Shown here: positions 32,523 through 42,047 of the stretch, one piece after another
Numbering within the stretch: position 1 is the first letter of the stretch
Layout of the letters: each line of letters opens with the position of its first letter
Source of the DNA: DASWJQ01 sp036397095
Lineage (GTDB): Bacteria; Chloroflexota; Anaerolineae; Anaerolineales; E44-bin32
Direction: 5' to 3'
DNA length: 45,590 nt
Assembly: GCA_036397095.1 (NCBI GenBank)
Contig: DASWJQ010000020.1
Location: 1-45,590, forward strand
Translations under genes and position numbers: made by a program
The notes under the pieces: model-generated
Database searches by the model: none
Told to the model about the DNA's origin: nothing
What the model saw: the letters and a program-made list of their open reading frames with translations, nothing else

Positions 32523-32547
32523 AGCCGCTAGCGCCGAGCAAGAGCGC

Positions 32548-32720
32548 ATAACACGAAGACACAAAGGGCACGAACCAGAATCCCAATTGGTGCCTTTGTA
32601 TTATCTGCTCTTGATCTTGGCGTCTGCGGCGGGCACGCCACGGCGTGTCTCTACGAGGGATGCCGAATCCCTAATCCCAATTCCCCTATCCCCTCTCACT
32701 TGTCACCTATCACGGCCCTT
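32548..32720. repeat. Degenerate intergenic words
   Basis: ACACGAAGACACAAAGGGCAC at its start belongs to a word family also seen near 7980, 15200 and 42840. At 32665-32715 there is an inverted CCCTAATCCCAATTCCCC tract and TGTCACCTATCAC. No gene in 32523-32776. Confidence 0.5.
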
Positions 32721-32776
32721 GACGCCCGCTTCCTGCGGTAAGAGGATAGGAAGCACGACAGAAAAGGATCCCGCCT

Positions 32777-33264
32777 ATGCTTGACCGGCAACCCGCTGGC
32801 CTGCTGCGCTGGCTGCTCCGTCTGCCCATCAGCCTATACCGATGGGGACTGGGCGGCTTGCTCGGCGACCGTTTCCTGCTGCTGCACCACCGGGGCCGCA
32901 AAAGCGGCCAACCGCGCCGGACCGCCTTGGAGGTGATCGAGGCCGATCACCGGGCCGGCCGCTACCTGGTGGCCGCTGCCTGGGGCGAGCGGGCCGACTG
33001 GCTCCTCAACCTTCGCGCCGAGCCACAGGTTGAGATCGAGGTCGGGGGACGCCGCTGGCCCGCCCGAGCCAGTGAGCTCACGCTTGCCAGACCCGGGCCG
33101 CGTTTGATCGCTATCAGCGCCAGCATCCGCTGGCCTCGCAGGCGCTTGGCCCGGTCCTGGGCTACGACCTGCGCCAGGTTGGTGACCGGCAGCGCATGGC
33201 CGAGCGGGTACCGGTGGTGGCTTTGACTGTGACCGAGACCGACCGGACGGAGGACGACCGGTGA
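32777..33264 (+). pseudogene. Frameshifted DDN-type (F420/deazaflavin-dependent) nitroreductase
   Basis: The first frame gives LLHHRGRKSGQPRRTALEVIE, YLVAAAWGERADWLLNLRAEPQVEIEVGGRRWPARA, the Ddn-family core with the GRKSG..R cofactor-tail motif. After about 33085 the matching C-terminus lies in the other frame (FDRYQRQHPLASQALGPVLGYDL...), consistent with loss of one base near 33080-33100. Read through, the stop TGA at 33262-33264 overlaps the next start as GTGA, showing that an intact gene once ended there. Without correction the first frame stops at 33226 (149 aa with a foreign tail). This is either a sequencing error or a recent mutation. Confidence 0.75.
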
Positions 33265-34091
33265 GCGAAGCCAAGCGGGGTGCCCCCGAGCTGAACTCAC
33301 TCGTCTACCGTACCGACTTAATGCTGCTCAGCTACGATTCGGAGATCACCGATCGAGAGGACCATTGGCTGGTCGTGTCGCCGCACAACCCCACCTACTA
33401 CTGGGGCAATTTCCTGCTCTTCAAAAATGCCCCGCGCGTCGGCGACGCCGCTCGTTGGCAAGCCTTGTTTGCCGAGGAGATCGGCACACCCCCCGATGTT
33501 GTGCATCAGGTGTTTGGTTGGGACACACCCGGTGCCGAGCTGGGCGATGTCGAACCCTTCCTGGCGCGGGGCTTTCGCCTTGACCGGGTCGAGGCGCTCG
33601 CCGCCAGCGAGGCGCACAGCCCCCGTCACTACAACCATGATGTCAATGTGCGGCCGCTCTCCACCTATCCCGAATGGGAACAGGCCCGTGAAAACCAGAT
33701 GCTGGTGCGTTCACCCGAGCACGAAGCCCAAGCGCATCGCACCTTCCTGCAAGCGCAGTTAGAGCGCCGCCGTGCCATGGCCCAGGCAGGATGGGGTGCC
33801 TGGTACGGCGCTTTTCTCGGGGACGAGCTGGTGGCCGACCTGGGGATCTTCGGCCACGGCGAATTGGGCCGATACCAATCGGTGCAGACCGATCCGGCCT
33901 TCCGCCGGCGCGGCATCGCCGGCACCTTGGTGTATGAAGCAGCCCGTCACGCGCAGCAGCTGTGGGGCTTCAAGCAGTTGGTGATCGTCGCCGACCGGGA
34001 TTCGTCTGCGGGCCGCCTGTACCAGTCGCTCGGCTTCTCACTGGCCGACCGGGCTGCTGGGCTCGAACGCTGGCCGGGGATCGCGAGCTAA
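33261..34091 (+). CDS. GNAT-family acetyltransferase
   Basis: 276 residues from a GTG at 33261 overlapping the end of the reductase frame. The C-terminal 140 residues hold the GNAT fold: WYGAFLGDELVADLGIFG, then acetyl-CoA loop SVQTDPAFRRRGIAGTLVYEAARHA, and LVIVADRDSSAGRLYQSLGF. The N-terminal 130 residues (LTYYWGN, FGWDTPGAELGDVEPFLARGF) look like a second, degenerate GNAT half. The acceptor is unknown. It is coupled to the frameshifted reductase gene. Confidence 0.85.
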   Translation: MSEAKRGAPELNSLVYRTDLMLLSYDSEITDREDHWLVVSPHNPTYYWGNFLLFKNAPRVGDAARWQALFAEEIGTPPDVVHQVFGWDTPGAELGDVEPFLARGFRLDRVEALAASEAHSPRHYNHDVNVRPLSTYPEWEQARENQMLVRSPEHEAQAHRTFLQAQLERRRAMAQAGWGAWYGAFLGDELVADLGIFGHGELGRYQSVQTDPAFRRRGIAGTLVYEAARHAQQLWGFKQLVIVADRDSSAGRLYQSLGFSLADRAAGLERWPGIAS

Positions 34092-34361
34092 GCCACCCGT
34101 CAATCCATCCCAGCGTTGAATCCGGGTCAGGGACAGAAGTGCGCTGCCATGTCCCTCGGCGCGGTTGGGTCGGCGACCGCCCGCATCTACTCCCAACGAG
34201 CCTGTTTTGACTTCACCACCGACTGGATCGGGCAGCGGCGCGCCCGCGCCGAGAATCGGCCGAAGTCATGACAATCGCCACCAGCGTGCAACCCTGGTCC
34301 CCGTACACTCGTATAGCTAACATCAGCAACCTTCGAGATTGACTTCCGAGGAGACTACGCA

Positions 34362-35246
34362 ATGCGCACGTACACCCCCCTGCTGCTGGTGCTCTCCCTG
34401 GCGGTCAGCAGCCTGGCCTGCAGCTCTACTATTGACGCGCCCTCGGCCCGTCGTGTCGACCCGGGCCCCCTGGTTATGGAAGACATTCGGATCGAGCGGC
34501 CCGCTGCAGCCGCGGCCGAACTGCAGCTTGAATTCGCAGCCGGTGAGCTGACGATCCGGCCGGGCGCCACCGACTACCTGGTCGAAGGGACCGCAAGCTA
34601 CAACATTGACCAACTGGCGCCGCAGATTGAACAGGACGGTGACCGGGTCACGCTATCGAGCGGCGACGTCCAATCGCTCGACGACCTGGAATTCGGTCTG
34701 GATCTGGATTTGAGCGAAGACACGATCAATCGCTGGGACTTGACTCTGTCGCCCGCGCCAATGTCCCTGGAAATCGCCGGCGGCGCCTTTGCCGGCAACC
34801 TGGATTTGGGCGGGTTGAGCCTGGAGCAGCTCGAGGCCAACATCGGCGCAGCCGATGTCAGCCTCGATTTCAGCTCTCCCAACCAGACGCCGATGGAGAC
34901 GCTCGACGTCAATGCCGGGGCCACCGCTTTGTCGCTTCTCAACCTGGGCAATGCCCGTTTTGAGCAGCTTAGGTTCCAGGGTGGCGCCGGCGACTACACC
35001 CTCAACTTCGAGGGCCAATGGCAAGCGGATGCCGAGGGCCGGATTGAGGCCTCCTTTGGCCAGCTCGTGCTGGTTATCCCGGAGGGCCTGAACGTCTCGC
35101 TTGTGGTCGACGAATCATTCGCCAACATGAACCTGCCGCCGGGCTTCAGCCGTCAGGGAAACAGCTGGGTGCAAAGCGGCAGCGGTCCGAGCCTCAGCCT
35201 GCAGGTTGAGATTGGAGCTGGCAACCTGGAAGTCGTTCGCCCGTAA
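34362..35246 (+). CDS. Toast-rack (DUF4097/DUF2154-like) lipoprotein
   Basis: 294 residues from ATG 34362, with GAGGAG upstream. Signal peptide with lipobox SSLAC (Cys20). The mature part is a series of short beta repeats: ELQLEFAAGELTIRPGA, LSLEIAGGAFAGNLDLGGLSLEQLEANIGAADVSLDFSSP, LRFQGGAGDYTLNFEG, IEASFGQLVLVIPEGLNVSL. This is the solenoid seen in toast-rack domains near LiaF-type proteins. A role in envelope-stress sensing is possible by analogy only. It ends at a strong bidirectional terminator. Confidence 0.8.
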   Translation: MRTYTPLLLVLSLAVSSLACSSTIDAPSARRVDPGPLVMEDIRIERPAAAAAELQLEFAAGELTIRPGATDYLVEGTASYNIDQLAPQIEQDGDRVTLSSGDVQSLDDLEFGLDLDLSEDTINRWDLTLSPAPMSLEIAGGAFAGNLDLGGLSLEQLEANIGAADVSLDFSSPNQTPMETLDVNAGATALSLLNLGNARFEQLRFQGGAGDYTLNFEGQWQADAEGRIEASFGQLVLVIPEGLNVSLVVDESFANMNLPPGFSRQGNSWVQSGSGPSLSLQVEIGAGNLEVVRP

Positions 35247-35265
35247 CTTGGGCCAGACTGAATCG

Positions 35266-35301
35266 AAAGACCCGGTCCTAGCCGACCGGGTCTTTTTCTT
35301 T
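35266..35301. terminator. Bidirectional intrinsic terminator
   Basis: AAAGACCCGGTC (35266-35277), 6-nt loop, GACCGGGTCTTT (35284-35295), then TTCTTT on the plus strand and a T-rich run on the minus strand. It serves the convergent genes on both sides. Confidence 0.92.
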
Positions 35302-35324
35302 CATCCGTCGCGTGGCACACGCTG

Positions 35325-36812
35325 TTACTCGGCGGTGGCCAGTTCCATGTTGTTTTCGCTGGCGGGCGCGTAAGCCATCGGGCCTTGTGGAATCCGGTTG
35401 ACAATTCGCAGCTTGCCGGAGTCCATCGCCTCCCAAATCAATTGGAACGGGCGCTTGCCTTCGACCCATTTTTCGGCAATGACGCAGCCGTGCCCCGGCA
35501 ACACGGTGAACACCAGCTGACGCGGATCGGCCGGATTCCGCAGCGCTTCCGAGCGGGCAAACGCTTCCTTAATCCCCTGAGCCTGGGCCTCGGTCGCGCA
35601 CGACACCAGGTAGTGATAGTAGGGCAGGTCCAGCGCCACATATTCGACGGCCGCCGGGTCGTAGGAGCCGATGGCCCGGTGCCCATGCAGCTTCGATCGT
35701 ACGATCGGCGCCGGCCCGCTGGCCCCCCAACTGGCATCGAGTTCGACCGTGGGTAGGACCCGATCCATGTCCATCATCTCGACGGCTTCCGACGACGGTG
35801 GGTCATTGCGCTTGCCGGCGACGTGGCGGACATGGGCGCCGCTGCCGTCCTCCTGCAGTCCAACGATGACCGCCAAATCGTCCTCGGTGATATTGCCTTT
35901 GTCGACCGGGCGGGCGCTGCCGGTGACAGTGGCAACCAGCGCGTTCAGGCCCGGTTCCCAGGTGGCGAAGCAGCCCTCGCTGTACTGGCTGGCAATGGCA
36001 TCGCCCAGGGCCGGCACCTGGATCAGGTCCATGATGCGGACCATCTCCGTGAAAAAGTTGCGCTGGTCGAGTTCCATCGCCGCCGACCGCATGGTTTCGA
36101 CGGTCGGCAGGCTCTCCCAGGTCGCCCGATCGATCGGCTCGCCGACCACTTTGTGCTCGGTGACCTCGTCCGTGCTGGCGGCCGTCACGGTGCGCAGCAC
36201 GATGTCCGAATAGAAGCCGGCCGGGTCGTCGACCAGGCTCTTGGGGTGAGCACCCACCAGGTCGAAATGATAGGCCTCGAGCGGTTTGTCCTCGCCGACC
36301 ACCAGGATGATGCGAATGCTCTTCGTTTGGGCCTGCAGAATGCGCTCGAGCGCCAGGATCGGCCCACCCCGTGTTCCTTGCTCGATGAGCACGCGGTAAG
36401 CATCCGGCGCCAGCCCGGGAAACTGGAAATCGGCCGGATCGGGCGGGTCCTTAGCCAGGGCGGTTTCCAGCCGCTGGAGCACCGCCTCCAACTCGGACGG
36501 CTTGATCTCGATCAGGCTATAAACCGTCGGCGAATGTTCCAGCCCAAAACGGCGGCGGACGGAAAACAAGAGTGCGTCGCGCCAGCCGACAGGCTCGCCA
36601 TAGGCTGCCGTCGTCAGCAGCACATCGGTGTCATCCGTCGGCCGCTCGTCGAACTGGTGGCCCTGCGACTTGAATTCGTCCAAGATGCCCTGGACCACCC
36701 CCTCCAGCATCGACGACATAGGGCCAGGCTCGAAGGCGACCCGGATCTTGCGCAACCAGGGATGGACAGCCCGCTCTTGCTGCAGTTGCTCGAGCGTAGG
36801 GTTCATCCGCAA
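35325..36812 (-). CDS. Conserved-looking 495-residue protein, family not recognised
   Basis: 495 residues, soluble, no signal peptide. Notable segments: DERPTDDTDVLLTTAAYGEPVGWRDAL near residue 55, RIILVVGEDKPLEAYHFDLVGAHPKSL, SEGCFATWEPGL, VELDASWG, KLHGHRAIGSYDP, and LVFTVLPGHGCVIAEKW close to the C-terminus. Conserved-type Asp, His and Gly clusters suggest an enzyme, but I cannot assign a fold. Codon use matches its neighbours. It lies 56 bp downstream of the GNAT-like gene on the same strand, probably in one operon. Confidence 0.6.
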   Translation of the reverse strand: MRMNPTLEQLQQERAVHPWLRKIRVAFEPGPMSSMLEGVVQGILDEFKSQGHQFDERPTDDTDVLLTTAAYGEPVGWRDALLFSVRRRFGLEHSPTVYSLIEIKPSELEAVLQRLETALAKDPPDPADFQFPGLAPDAYRVLIEQGTRGGPILALERILQAQTKSIRIILVVGEDKPLEAYHFDLVGAHPKSLVDDPAGFYSDIVLRTVTAASTDEVTEHKVVGEPIDRATWESLPTVETMRSAAMELDQRNFFTEMVRIMDLIQVPALGDAIASQYSEGCFATWEPGLNALVATVTGSARPVDKGNITEDDLAVIVGLQEDGSGAHVRHVAGKRNDPPSSEAVEMMDMDRVLPTVELDASWGASGPAPIVRSKLHGHRAIGSYDPAAVEYVALDLPYYHYLVSCATEAQAQGIKEAFARSEALRNPADPRQLVFTVLPGHGCVIAEKWVEGKRPFQLIWEAMDSGKLRIVNRIPQGPMAYAPASENNMELATAE

Positions 36813-36868
36813 TCTTCTCCTGCCTGACTTGCCATCTACCTTCCCGGCCTGTGAGCTCGGAAGACCAA

Positions 36869-37993
36869 TTACAGCTTGCGTATGTATACCCGATGATTCT
36901 TGTAGGGAACGCCGCCGACGTTCTCCAGATCACGCCGCATCTGGACGGCCGACTCGGCAACCTGGGTCAGGTCGGCGTGCTTGAAGCCGGCCTCCTTGAT
37001 CGTCTTCTCCATTTCGTAGTACATCAAGGCGTTGCCGCCGCGGCCCTGGAATTCGGGCAGTATTCCCACCCCGTTGAGTGAGACCCATTCGGTGCGTTTG
37101 GACTCGATCAGGATGTCAATCAGGCCAAGGGGGAACAGCCTGCCGTTGGACCGTTGGATGGCGGCCGAAACGTCTGAAAAGGCGAACAGGAACCCAACCA
37201 CGTCTTCGCCGTGGGTGATGATCTTGATCAACCGCGGGTCGGCCACCGTCATCAGGCTTTCGACCAAAAAGTCGACCTCGCGCTCGGTGAGCGGATAGTA
37301 TTCCCAGTTGTTGACAAACGTCCGGTTGTAGGCTTCACCGATCGGGTCAGCCCACTTGACCAACTCGCGCTTGTTGCTGAACCGGCGCACCTCGAGCCCG
37401 CTGCGTTGAGCGGCGCGCTCGGCGATTCGCTTGACCCGGTCGGGCATTGAGAACTTCTGGGCGCTCAAATAACACGATACGAAATCGACTTCCTTTTGGA
37501 AACCGAGCCGCTCGACATACGCCGGGTAGTGGGGGAGGTTGTAGTTCATCATGGTCATGGCCGGCCTGAACGCAAAGCCCTCGACAAGCATCCCGTAGCC
37601 GTCAAATGCGCTGAACCCCTTAGGGCCGACGATCTGATTCAAACCCCGGCCACGCGCCCAGTCAAAGGCCGCCTGGAAGAGCTCTTCGGCTACCGAGAAG
37701 TCTTCCTCGGTTTCGAACAGGTAGAATTGTGCCTGCTTCGTGCCATGATATTGGTTGAATGGCTTGTTCTCCATGGCCGCGATTCGCCCGACGACGTGCC
37801 CATTCCGCCGGGTGACGAAGAAGGCCGCCTCGGAATGGTCGTAGAAGGGGTGCTTTTCGGGGTTGAGCATCACCCGGGTGTCGATCCTGAGCGGTGGCAC
37901 CCAAAGCGGATGCCCTTTGTACAGGCGGTATGGGAGTTCCAGGAATTGGTCAACTTGCTGTTTCGACCCGAGGTCAATTTGCTCGACTGCCAA
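36869..37993 (-). CDS. GNAT-superfamily protein
   Basis: 374 residues from a TTG at 37993, 9 nt after AAGGAGG. The frame is open to 38041, but the -10 box lies in that part. It reads QFLELPYRLYKGHPLWVPPLR at the start, FFVTRRNGHVVGRIAAMENKPFNQYHG, GPKGFSAFDGYGMLVEGF, and near the end a GNAT acyl-CoA loop WVSLNGVGILPEFQGRGGNALMYYEMEK. This matches a widespread group of about 380-residue uncharacterised GNAT-like proteins. The acceptor is unknown. It is followed by the unrecognised 495-residue gene. Confidence 0.8.
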   Translation of the reverse strand: MAVEQIDLGSKQQVDQFLELPYRLYKGHPLWVPPLRIDTRVMLNPEKHPFYDHSEAAFFVTRRNGHVVGRIAAMENKPFNQYHGTKQAQFYLFETEEDFSVAEELFQAAFDWARGRGLNQIVGPKGFSAFDGYGMLVEGFAFRPAMTMMNYNLPHYPAYVERLGFQKEVDFVSCYLSAQKFSMPDRVKRIAERAAQRSGLEVRRFSNKRELVKWADPIGEAYNRTFVNNWEYYPLTEREVDFLVESLMTVADPRLIKIITHGEDVVGFLFAFSDVSAAIQRSNGRLFPLGLIDILIESKRTEWVSLNGVGILPEFQGRGGNALMYYEMEKTIKEAGFKHADLTQVAESAVQMRRDLENVGGVPYKNHRVYIRKL

Positions 37994-38025
37994 CGACCCG
38001 GCCCTCCTTTTCGAACGGTCCCGCG

Positions 38026-38054
38026 ATTGTATCATCGGCACCTACCTCCAACAA
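38026..38054 (-). promoter_or_regulatory. Promoter of the GNAT-like gene
   Basis: Minus strand TTGTTG (38049-38054), 17-bp spacer, TACAAT (38026-38031). It supports the TTG start at 37993. Confidence 0.6.
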
Positions 38055-38085
38055 TCAACCCCACTTCCAGCGGGAGGCGCCGTCC

Positions 38086-38805
38086 ATGATGGCCCGGGCA
38101 CTGCAGTTGGTCTTCAAAGCCTTTACCAGCCTGATCGGCCGCCAGCATGCCAGCGGCCTGGACTACATTCCCAAGCCTCCTTTCATTGTGGCCATTAACC
38201 ACCTGGGGTTCTTCGACGTCACGGCCGTTTACGGCCAGATCGGCGGGCCGGATATCACCGGCTGGGCCGCCGAGAAATACGAGCGCCATTTGATCTGGGG
38301 GAACATCCTGCGGGCCGGCGGGGCGATTTTCATCAACCGCGGGATGGTGGATCGGAAGGCGCTGGACAAGGCAGTGGCCTGGCTCAAGAGCGGCATGGCC
38401 TTCGCCATTGCTCCGGAGGGCACGCGCAGTCCGACACGATCATTGGCTCGCGCCAAGACCGGCATCGCCTACCTGGCGGATGAATCCGGAGCACCGGTCG
38501 TGCCTTGTGCGCTGACCGGCACCGAACAGGTGCTGGAGAGCCTGCTGCGTTTGCGCCGCGCCCCTATCACCATCCGCTTCGGCCAGGCATTCCACTTGCC
38601 GCCGATCGGGGACGAAAACCGTCCGGCTGGTTTGCGCCGGAATACCGACGAGGTGATGTCCCGGATTGCCGCCATGCTGCCGGCCGATTATCGCGGCATC
38701 TACGCCGATCATCCGCGAACGCAGCAATTGCTGCGGGCCGGCTACGGAGAAGAACCAGTCGAAGCCAATGCGCCGGCGCGGCCCGAGATCCTGCCTATTG
38801 GCTAG
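38086..38805 (+). CDS. 1-acyl-glycerol-3-phosphate acyltransferase (PlsC-like)
   Basis: 239 residues from ATG 38086, with GGGAGG 8 nt upstream. Acyltransferase motifs: NHLGFFD (HX4D), GAIFINRG and APEGTRS. These belong to the PlsC family, which acylates lysophosphatidic acid in phospholipid synthesis; some members act on other lysolipids. The C-terminal 60 residues are less conserved. It is transcribed away from the GNAT-like gene. Confidence 0.88.
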   Translation: MMARALQLVFKAFTSLIGRQHASGLDYIPKPPFIVAINHLGFFDVTAVYGQIGGPDITGWAAEKYERHLIWGNILRAGGAIFINRGMVDRKALDKAVAWLKSGMAFAIAPEGTRSPTRSLARAKTGIAYLADESGAPVVPCALTGTEQVLESLLRLRRAPITIRFGQAFHLPPIGDENRPAGLRRNTDEVMSRIAAMLPADYRGIYADHPRTQQLLRAGYGEEPVEANAPARPEILPIG

Positions 38806-38963
38806 GGGGCCGATCGGGTCGCTTGCGTTGCGTCCCAATCCGTGGTCCGATTGATCCACGACCAAGCGACCGTCACTCCAGTTTCCGCAGGGAAGTTCCA
38901 AACAGTCGGGAGCCATCACAGCCGGGCCCGCTATGTGCCAGATGGCGCAAGGAGCACCCAGGG

Positions 38964-41048
38964 ATGGGTGATGACCGCAGCTTTGCTCGCCTGATCACAG
39001 TCGTCGCTCTAACCAGCCTGGCAGCACTGGCAATTATCCTTGGTATCGGGCTGGCCAGCGGCGCATCGACCGTCAGCGTTGTCGCTGAGGCGCTGGCCAT
39101 CGCGCTGCTGATTGGCTGTCTTGGCCTCGTGCGCCTGGGCCGGACCGATCTCGTCCGCATGCTGCTCCCCATCGCCGGCTGGCTGATTGCCAACGCCAGC
39201 CTGGCATTCTCATCGGAAGCGACGCCGCTCGCCTTTGCCTCGTTGAATGCCATCATCATTCTTCTGGCTGGTGCCTTGTTGGGTCACCGGGCCGTGGCCG
39301 TGTTTACGGGGCTTGCGGTCGCCTTGATCCCTGCCGGGCTCGTGGCCGCATCGGTCGGGCTGGTCAACATCACCGAGGGACAAACCACCGGCTGGCCGAC
39401 GGCCGTGCCAGTTCTGATCATGATCAGCCTGCTCAGCTTTTACGCATTCCGTGCCCGTGAAATGGCCCTGGATGTCGCCGATCGTAGTGCCAACGAGTTG
39501 GCCACACTGGCTCGGGCGGCGGCGGTCGTCAGCCAATCGCTTCAGCTTGAGGAGACGATCGGCCGCATCTTGGATCAGCTCCAACTTGTGATTCCCTACG
39601 ACAGCGCTTCTGTCCAAGTTCTGGCGGATGGCTTTATGGAAATCGTCGGCACCCGCGGTTGGGAGCCTGCCGACTCAGTCGTTGGCATCCGCTTCCCGGT
39701 GCCTGGCGACAACCCCAACACGGTCGTTGTAGAGAAGGGTGAACCCTACATCCTGAGCGATGCACCCAACCAACACCCGGCCTTCGCCAACCCGCCCCAC
39801 GATCACATCCGGTCATGGCTGGGTGTGCCCCTGCATGCGGGGGAGCGCACGATTGGCATGCTCAGCATCGATAGTTCGGAGCCGGGGCGCTACGGGGAAC
39901 ACGACGCCCGTCTAGCCCAGGCATTTGCCGATCACGTCGCCATTGCCCTGCAGAACGCCCGCCACTTTCAGGCCGAGCGCCGCCGCCACCAACAATCGGT
40001 CATGCAGCAGGACATCCTGCAAGTGATAAGTTCCTCGCTCGATTTGGATGAGGTTCTGGCCCGAGTCTGTCAACTGACGGCCGAAGCCGTTGGGGCTGAC
40101 CGTTGTTCCGTCTACCTGCGACAGGCCGACGGAGAACCGTTGAAACTCCGCACAAGCCGGACAGCGGACGGGGAGGTTGAACCCGAACTGATGGCTCGCA
40201 TGCAGGATGTGTTCGAGCGGACGAACGGTGAGGCGGTCTGGCAAGAAGCACTCGACGCTCATCGCCCGCTGCTGTTGTCCGGGCCGGATCCGGCCGGCCG
40301 AGAATACTGGCAGACCCACCAAACGGAACTCGGGGTCCAAGACCTACTCGTGGTGCCTTTGATCACCCACGACCAATCAATCGGTGCGATGGCCCTGGTC
40401 AGCCTCGATGCCGAACGGCCGTTTGGGGAAGAACAGATCGGCTTCGCCGCCACGATTGCGGCCAGCGTGTCGGCCGCCGTCGCCAATGCCCGTCTCCTGA
40501 CCCAAACTACCCAACTGGCGCGCACGGACAGCCTGACCCAACTGCTGAACCGGCGCGGCTTCGCCGATTTTAGCGAACGTGAGTTGGCCTTCGGCCGCCG
40601 CTTCGGCCGGCCGATGGCCCTCCTGATGATCGACCTCGACCACTTCAAGCGGCTGAATGACGCGCATGGCCACCCCACCGGCGATGATGTATTGGCCGGC
40701 GTGGCCGGGCGGCTAACAGGCTGCCTGCGGGCTATCGACCTGATCGGCCGGCACGGCGGGGAGGAGTTCGTCGTCCTGCTACCTGAGACCACGCTCGAAG
40801 CGGCCGGCCTGGTGGCCGAACGCTTGAGGGCCTCGATCGCCTCGCCCCCATTTGAAACCCGCTCTGGGCCGCTGCCGATGACCGTTAGCATCGGCGCCAG
40901 CGCTTTGGACAACGGTGACGGCTCGATCAACCAGATGATCGACGACGCTGATCAGGCGCTGTACGCTGCCAAACAGGCCGGCCGCGACCAGGTTTGGCTT
41001 TGGCTCGAAGGGCAGGCGGGCGCCTACAAGCCGGCCAGCAGCGCCTGA
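38964..41048 (+). CDS. Membrane GAF-GAF-GGDEF diguanylate cyclase
   Basis: 694 residues from ATG 38964, with AAGGAG 9 nt upstream. Six hydrophobic helices in residues 10-160 form an integral sensor. GAF1 spans about 175-335 (IGRILDQLQLVIPYDSASVQVL, HDHIRSWLGVPLHAGERTIGML). GAF2 spans about 350-505 (DEVLARVCQLTAEAVGADRCSVYLR). The GGDEF domain follows: DSLTQLLNRRGF, MIDLDHFKRLND, RHGGEEFVVLLPE. An RxxD inhibitory site (RAID) lies 5 residues before GGEEF. It should make c-di-GMP with product inhibition. Ligands of the membrane part and GAFs are unknown. Confidence 0.93.
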   Translation: MGDDRSFARLITVVALTSLAALAIILGIGLASGASTVSVVAEALAIALLIGCLGLVRLGRTDLVRMLLPIAGWLIANASLAFSSEATPLAFASLNAIIILLAGALLGHRAVAVFTGLAVALIPAGLVAASVGLVNITEGQTTGWPTAVPVLIMISLLSFYAFRAREMALDVADRSANELATLARAAAVVSQSLQLEETIGRILDQLQLVIPYDSASVQVLADGFMEIVGTRGWEPADSVVGIRFPVPGDNPNTVVVEKGEPYILSDAPNQHPAFANPPHDHIRSWLGVPLHAGERTIGMLSIDSSEPGRYGEHDARLAQAFADHVAIALQNARHFQAERRRHQQSVMQQDILQVISSSLDLDEVLARVCQLTAEAVGADRCSVYLRQADGEPLKLRTSRTADGEVEPELMARMQDVFERTNGEAVWQEALDAHRPLLLSGPDPAGREYWQTHQTELGVQDLLVVPLITHDQSIGAMALVSLDAERPFGEEQIGFAATIAASVSAAVANARLLTQTTQLARTDSLTQLLNRRGFADFSERELAFGRRFGRPMALLMIDLDHFKRLNDAHGHPTGDDVLAGVAGRLTGCLRAIDLIGRHGGEEFVVLLPETTLEAAGLVAERLRASIASPPFETRSGPLPMTVSIGASALDNGDGSINQMIDDADQALYAAKQAGRDQVWLWLEGQAGAYKPASSA

Positions 41049-41077
41049 CCATCCCCGCCTGAGCGCCGGAGGTTCGC

Positions 41078-41680
41078 ATGCATCCCCTTAGCCTGCTCTT
41101 CTACGGGCTGATTGTCCTGGCTTCCGCTTCGATCGTGGTGCTTGTCCGCTTCGCTCTTGAACGTGGGCGGCCCATTTTTGGTCAGGCCGGGCTGGCGCTG
41201 CTCGCCAGTTTGCCGGCGCTGGCTTTCCTGGGGGCCTTCTCGATCGGCGGTTGGATTGCCCTGGCCTCGTTGCCGTTTGCCATCGGCCTGCCGCTGTTGT
41301 CCGGCAGCTACCGCCGGCCGCTGGCGGCGCTGGCCGCCATCAATTTGGCGGTTGCCGGCTTCTGGACCCAGGCCGCAATCGTGTTGCGACCCGCCCTGGC
41401 CACCGGCTTGACGCTGGCGGGTTTGTACGCGGCCTGGCGCGTGGTCGGCGCCGCCAGCGGCCGCCGCCCGGCTGACGGCTGGCTACTGGCGCTGCCCGCC
41501 TGTCTGGGCGGATTGGCGTTGCTTCTCGTAGCAGCCTCGTGGCCATGGCTCTATTGGCTGCCGGCCGCCGCGGCCATCCTGACGGCCGGCCTGGCGCTGT
41601 GGCAGACCCGCTATCGCCTGGCGTTGCTCGGCTTGCTTGGGGTCCATTTGTTGTTGGCATGGAGCCTGTTGGCATCGTGA
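41078..41680 (+). CDS. Small integral membrane protein
   Basis: 200 residues from ATG 41078, with GGAGG 5 nt upstream. Five to six hydrophobic helices with short Arg-containing loops and almost no soluble part. No motif recognised. It begins 29 bp after the diguanylate cyclase and is likely co-transcribed with it. Confidence 0.65.
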   Translation: MHPLSLLFYGLIVLASASIVVLVRFALERGRPIFGQAGLALLASLPALAFLGAFSIGGWIALASLPFAIGLPLLSGSYRRPLAALAAINLAVAGFWTQAAIVLRPALATGLTLAGLYAAWRVVGAASGRRPADGWLLALPACLGGLALLLVAASWPWLYWLPAAAAILTAGLALWQTRYRLALLGLLGVHLLLAWSLLAS

Positions 41681-42047
41681 CTTGGGGATCCCGCACCTAG
41701 GATCCGGCCGCTGGCGCGGCGGGGCGGATCGGTTTGCCGCTGACGCGGCCAGTTCGACACCGCGCTGAGGCAGATGTGGTGCCTTTGCCTCTGGTCACCC
41801 CCCTGCTGGCCCCCCTCAAGGGCCCTTCGGCTTCGCTCAGGGTGCTGCGCGAGGGCCGCCGCCACTCGACGGCCGCACCGGCCCTGAGGTCAGTTTTTCC
41901 CTTAAGGGTTCAGCCAGCGGGGCCTCGACCTGCCTCAGCCAGAATGTAGTTCGATGATCCACCATTCACCATTCGCTGGTCTTCCGTATCACCTATCCCT
42001 AATCCCAAGTCCCCCTTCCCCAGGCTTACTCTCCCCCCCGCGTGGGA
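41681..42047. other. Spacer holding dispersed repeat and low-complexity tracts
   Basis: Contains the inverted copy of the dispersed repeat (41701-41815), a CTTCGGCTTCGCTCAGGG word (41826-41843) and an inverted GGGATT-type tract near 41985-42020. No gene recognised. Confidence 0.5.
41701..41815. repeat. Dispersed intergenic repeat, copy C (inverted)
   Basis: Read on the minus strand it contains GGGGGGTGACCAGAGGCA, GTGTCGAACTGGCCGC, GCGGCAAACCGATC and GCCCCGCC in the same order as 24395-24485. Several base differences show divergence. Confidence 0.7.

Noticed and set aside
34149..34271. 40-codon plus-strand frame between the GNAT and toast-rack genes
   Set aside because: No SD, no recognisable family, and too short to support.
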